A stretch of DNA of 7,618 bases from an uncultured Methanobrevibacter sp. (GTDB lineage: Archaea > Methanobacteriota > Methanobacteria > Methanobacteriales > Methanobacteriaceae), in assembly GCA_946611495.1 (NCBI GenBank), contig CAMODR010000050.1, positions 1-7,618 on the forward strand. The letters run 5' to 3'. How positions within the stretch are numbered: the first letter of the stretch is position 1; each line of letters starts with the position of its first letter. Of the stretch, positions 5,227 through 7,618 are shown one piece after another. The translations under genes were made by a program, and so were the position numbers. Below the pieces are notes generated by a model that ran no database searches, had not been told where the DNA came from, and saw only the letters and a program-made list of their open reading frames with translations.

Positions 5227-6465
5227 TTAAGCTCCAAACTTATGTGCATATCCCATTAAATCAGTCATGATGTTCATAACATCTGCTCCACGGATTCTGC
5301 ACATGCCTCCTTTAGCTACAGCAAATTCATTATATTCTTTAACGTCATCCACTCTCACTTCAGGGCCGTTAATTAATATAGGGACTGGATCTCCAGAGTG
5401 GTTCTTAACAGAAATTGGTGTGGAATGGTCTGCAGTCAAGAAAATGTAACAGTCTTCTAATTTGAGAAGTTCGCTCATTACGATTTCATCTACCTTTTCA
5501 ATGAATTCTAACTTGTCTTTAGCATTTCCGTCGTGTCCAGCCTCATCTGCACCATCGATGTTTATTAAGAAGAAGTCATGTTCTGAGTTGTTCACTTGGT
5601 CGATTATTGTGTCTCTTATGTTGTATAGGTTTGTGTCCACTCCACCAGTAACTCCTTCCATTTCAATGATGTCCATTCCAGCAAAGCGGCCAATACCCAT
5701 GATTAATCCGGTTTCTGCAATACAAGCAGAGTTTACTTCGTATTTGTCATTGATTGGTTCAACTTCTGGAACTTCTCCTGCACCACGGGGAATTATGATA
5801 TTTGCAGGTGCTTCGCCATCTTCGATTCTTTTAAGGTTTACAGGGTGATCCTTAACCATTTCATAGGATTTAGCCACTAACTTGTTAAGAATGTCTGCAG
5901 TTTTCTCTGCTTCTGGACTTCCATCAAGAGCTTTAACTTCTTTAGGTTTATTTCCTTCAACTTTAGGGTCTGCATCACTTACAGCACCAGATAAACCTTC
6001 TCCTCTAAGGACTAATACTGCTCTGTGTCCAGTGGATTCCTTGAATATGATTTCAATATCTTCATATCCTTCAATAACCATGGTGTTTAAGACTGCAACG
6101 ATCTCATCAGTTCCATCTCTGATTCTGCCTGCACGTCTGTCAGTGATTATTCCGTTTTCGTCAGATGTTGAAAAGTTGCATCTGAATGCAATATCTCCAG
6201 GGATTACGTCTACACCGACTCCTGCAGCTTCAAATGGCCCTCTTCCTGTGTATACTTCATAAGGGTCATAGCCTAATAAGGATAAGTGTGCTGTGTCACT
6301 TCCAGGTATGATTCCTGGAGCTATTGAGTCCATTATTCCAGTTATTCCTCTTTCAGCCATTTTATCCATATTTGGAGTTTTTGCAGCTTGGAGTGTAGTT
6401 TGATTGTTAAGTTCTTTTAAGGGACGGCCACCCAATCCGTCCATGACTAATATCATTCCTTTCAT
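5227..6465 (-). CDS. apgM: 2,3-bisphosphoglycerate-independent phosphoglycerate mutase, archaeal type
   Basis: The 412-residue protein belongs to the archaeal ApgM branch of the alkaline phosphatase superfamily and is close in length to MJ1612. It interconverts 2- and 3-phosphoglycerate in the cytoplasm, in gluconeogenesis or glycolysis. Visible motifs are MDGLGGRP (8-15, metal ligand D9), the catalytic serine S56 in PGSDTAHLSLLGY, GRGPFEA (74-80), GDIAFRCNF (90-98), DADP (164-167), DGADEAGHDG (304-313, with D307 and H311), TADHSTP (344-350, D346 and H347) and NHSGDPVP (355-362, H356). All expected metal ligands are present, so it should be active. The ATG is preceded by TAGGTGA at 4 nt. It is the first gene of a probable apgM-glmM operon. 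Its leader contains an 11-bp perfect inverted repeat. Confidence 0.93.
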   Translation of the reverse strand: MKGMILVMDGLGGRPLKELNNQTTLQAAKTPNMDKMAERGITGIMDSIAPGIIPGSDTAHLSLLGYDPYEVYTGRGPFEAAGVGVDVIPGDIAFRCNFSTSDENGIITDRRAGRIRDGTDEIVAVLNTMVIEGYEDIEIIFKESTGHRAVLVLRGEGLSGAVSDADPKVEGNKPKEVKALDGSPEAEKTADILNKLVAKSYEMVKDHPVNLKRIEDGEAPANIIIPRGAGEVPEVEPINDKYEVNSACIAETGLIMGIGRFAGMDIIEMEGVTGGVDTNLYNIRDTIIDQVNNSEHDFFLINIDGADEAGHDGNAKDKLEFIEKVDEIVMSELLKLEDCYIFLTADHSTPISVKNHSGDPVPILINGPEVRVDDVKEYNEFAVAKGGMCRIRGADVMNIMTDLMGYAHKFGA

Positions 6466-6501
6466 TTTTTCACCTAAGAAAATTGTAATTATGACTTTTT
6501 G

Positions 6502-6529
6502 AATAAAATGGAAATCAGTCCATTTTATT
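6502..6529. promoter_or_regulatory. Perfect 11-bp inverted repeat in the apgM leader
   Basis: AATAAAATGGA and TCCATTTTATT flank the loop AATCAG, 36 nt upstream of the apgM ATG. On the plus strand it is followed by T8 and T6 runs, so it also resembles a terminator against antisense transcription, but no plus-strand gene leads into it. On the minus strand it would be a leader hairpin or an operator, depending on the start of transcription. Confidence 0.6.
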
Positions 6530-6608
6530 TTTTTTATTTTTTATAGTTTTTAATTCATATAGAATTTTTTCATAAAAATTTCTATTAATAAAATATATAT
6601 TTTTATAT

Positions 6609-6621
6609 GCTTATAAAATTT
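6609..6621 (-). promoter_or_regulatory. Candidate apgM TATA box
   Basis: The minus strand reads AAATTTTATAAGC, which would place transcription start near 6585 and give a leader of about 120 nt containing the hairpin. Competing TATA-like runs lie at 6593-6607 and 6538-6547, so the choice is uncertain. Confidence 0.3.
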
Positions 6622-6811
6622 GTTTTTATGAGCATTATTTTTTATTAAAATTAGTTTAATTTGTATTATTTTATTTGGGGTTAATGGGTCTTTTTATCTT
6701 TTTGTGATTAAAAAATAAATAAATAGTTTGATTAAAAAAAGTAAATAACTTGTTTAAAAATAGTAAATAGTAAAAAAAGCAATTAGATAGGTTGATTTGA
6801 AAAAGTAAATA

Positions 6812-6864
6812 ATAAAAAAAGTAAAAAAGAGCTTACATTACGGAAAATATTCCGATTAATGCTC
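6812..6864 (-). terminator. Terminator hairpin overlapping the DUF92 stop codon
   Basis: On the minus strand GAGC-AUUA-(AU)-CGGAA pairs with UUCCG-UAAU-(GUAA)-GCUC around loop UAUU, 13 pairs with two small bulges. U6, AC and U7 follow immediately. The stop UAA (6833-6835) is in the GUAA bulge. More U-tracts lie further downstream. Pairing is read by eye; function is inferred. Confidence 0.6.
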
Positions 6865-7531
6865 CACAAATGGTTGCTAATAAATTGACATGCTCATTAT
6901 TTATATAGTGTCTACGTTCTAGAACAGCTCCAAGTATGCTGTCTATAAAGCAACCAGCGGTACCTGAAATAACAGCTATTTTGATAGCTATAAGTGGGTC
7001 AGGCATAATTCCAAGAAGGAATGATGCAAATCCAATAACTCCTGCTCCAACAATACCTGCTGCAGTACCTAAAATTGATATTGCTCCGTCTGTTCCTGCT
7101 GGAACCTTTTTAAAAGTAGTTATTAAACGTGGCTCTTGAAGAACACCAATCTCGCTTGCTAAAGTGTCTGCAGTAGCTGTAGCTATTGCTCCAATGAATC
7201 CTCCAGCAAGAGGGAGGTAATATCCTCCAAATGCAGCCATTAAAAATGCTACAAGTCCATTGGAGATTACATTCTTAGCGGTTCTTGTCCCCTCATATTC
7301 TCCAAGCTCGCTTTTATATGGTTTAGCAAAACGTGTAGCAAATAGACTTAAGATGAGGAATAATACAATTAAAATTAGCCAATTCACGCCTGCTGAAAAT
7401 ATGATTGTCACACCCATGAAAATCATGATTAATGATCCAAGCAGGTCTAAACTTTTCCTTTGATAAGTTACAGCACCTAAAACAAATAGGAGCACTACAT
7501 AACCCCAATTAATCATTAAAGTCTCATGCAT
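6833..7531 (-). CDS. DUF92 / TIGR00297 family polytopic membrane protein
   Basis: The 232-residue protein is very hydrophobic, with about six to eight membrane segments (near 9-23, 29-46, 49-65, 88-125, 147-172, 180-203, 213-231). Conserved polar motifs lie between them: GTRTAKNVISNG (81-92), TADTLASEIG (120-129), PAGTDGAIS (144-152) and GCFIDSILGA (193-202). These mark the DUF92 family. Plant and cyanobacterial members (VTE6) are phytyl-phosphate kinases, related to dolichol kinase. An archaeal role as a kinase of an isoprenoid phosphate is plausible but unproven. The ATG at 7529-7531 is chosen because GTGAT lies just upstream; the in-frame ATG five codons later has no such site. It probably forms its own transcription unit, as a terminator-like end and a 367-nt gap separate it from apgM. 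Confidence 0.82.
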   Translation of the reverse strand: MHETLMINWGYVVLLFVLGAVTYQRKSLDLLGSLIMIFMGVTIIFSAGVNWLILIVLFLILSLFATRFAKPYKSELGEYEGTRTAKNVISNGLVAFLMAAFGGYYLPLAGGFIGAIATATADTLASEIGVLQEPRLITTFKKVPAGTDGAISILGTAAGIVGAGVIGFASFLLGIMPDPLIAIKIAVISGTAGCFIDSILGAVLERRHYINNEHVNLLATICGALIGIFSVM

Positions 7532-7568
7532 ATAATCACGTTAGTTTTTTTTAAAATACTAATATAGT

Positions 7569-7590
7569 CTTATAAATATTTATTTTTATT
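7569..7590 (-). promoter_or_regulatory. Putative DUF92 gene promoter
   Basis: The minus strand reads AATAAAAATAAATATTTATAAG: an A-rich BRE-like stretch followed by TTTATAAG (7569-7576). Transcription would start near 7547, giving a leader of roughly 15 nt that still includes the GTGAT ribosome site. Match by sequence and spacing only. Confidence 0.5.
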
Positions 7591-7618
7591 AATTTAAATA
7601 GTTTTTCTTAATTTGCAT

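Larger units (their letters stand above)
6466..6832. other. 367-nt spacer between apgM and the DUF92 gene
   Basis: The right half (about 6715-6829) carries U-tracts for the DUF92 transcript, including two similar units about 65 nt apart (6722-6748 and 6787-6813). The left half holds the apgM leader, the inverted repeat and several TATA-like sequences. Between them (about 6635-6715) I see only AT-rich DNA. No gene is supported. Confidence 0.55.

Noticed and set aside
5462..6262. Two plus-strand open frames of about 126-128 codons opposite apgM
   Set aside because: Both are antisense shadows of a gene with all catalytic motifs intact; no start signal or recognisable domain.
7615..7618. ATG on the minus strand at the right edge as a new gene start
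   Set aside because: The frame meets a stop after nine codons.

Overview
The window looks like chromosomal DNA of a low-GC methanogenic archaeon, most probably Methanobrevibacter or a close relative in Methanobacteriales. The reasons are the archaeal types of phosphoglycerate mutase (ApgM), GlmM and GlmU, a DUF92 membrane protein, a small secreted protein with the Ig-like domain common in Methanobrevibacter/Methanosphaera adhesin-like proteins, very AT-rich intergenic DNA, archaeal TATA-like boxes, and Shine-Dalgarno sites of the GGAGG / GGTGA type. The genus is inferred from recall, not from a search.

Layout, left to right. A gamma-carbonic-anhydrase-like gene (158-634, -) lies downstream of a GlmU-type bifunctional sugar-1-phosphate nucleotidylyltransferase/acetyltransferase (792-2105, -, GTG start). 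A 468-nt AT-rich spacer with several repeats follows. Next come a divergent pair, a short secreted Ig-like protein (2574-3062, -) and a rubredoxin (3273-3434, +), and a 397-nt convergent spacer full of T-tracts and repeats. Then phosphoglucosamine mutase GlmM (3832-5178, -) and ApgM (5227-6465, -) form a probable apgM-glmM operon with a 48-nt gap. A 367-nt spacer separates these from a DUF92 membrane protein (6833-7531, -), whose promoter region ends the window.

How the genes work together. GlmM converts glucosamine-6-phosphate to glucosamine-1-phosphate, and GlmU acetylates and uridylylates that to UDP-GlcNAc, a precursor of pseudomurein and surface glycans. ApgM interconverts 2- and 3-phosphoglycerate in gluconeogenesis, which supplies the hexose phosphate. 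The carbonic anhydrase-like protein may handle CO2/bicarbonate. The Ig-like protein is exported and the rubredoxin carries electrons; neither has an obvious link to the sugar pathway.

No defence system, mobile element, CRISPR array, tRNA or rRNA was seen. The most interesting signals are at gene ends. Three minus-strand genes (gamma-CA, glmM, DUF92) have their stop codon inside a hairpin that runs directly or almost directly into a U-tract, like a bacterial intrinsic terminator pulled into the coding end. The glmM one is duplicated 70 nt downstream with both stem arms unchanged. The rubredoxin also lacks the glycines normally found after both Cys-x-x-Cys knuckles.
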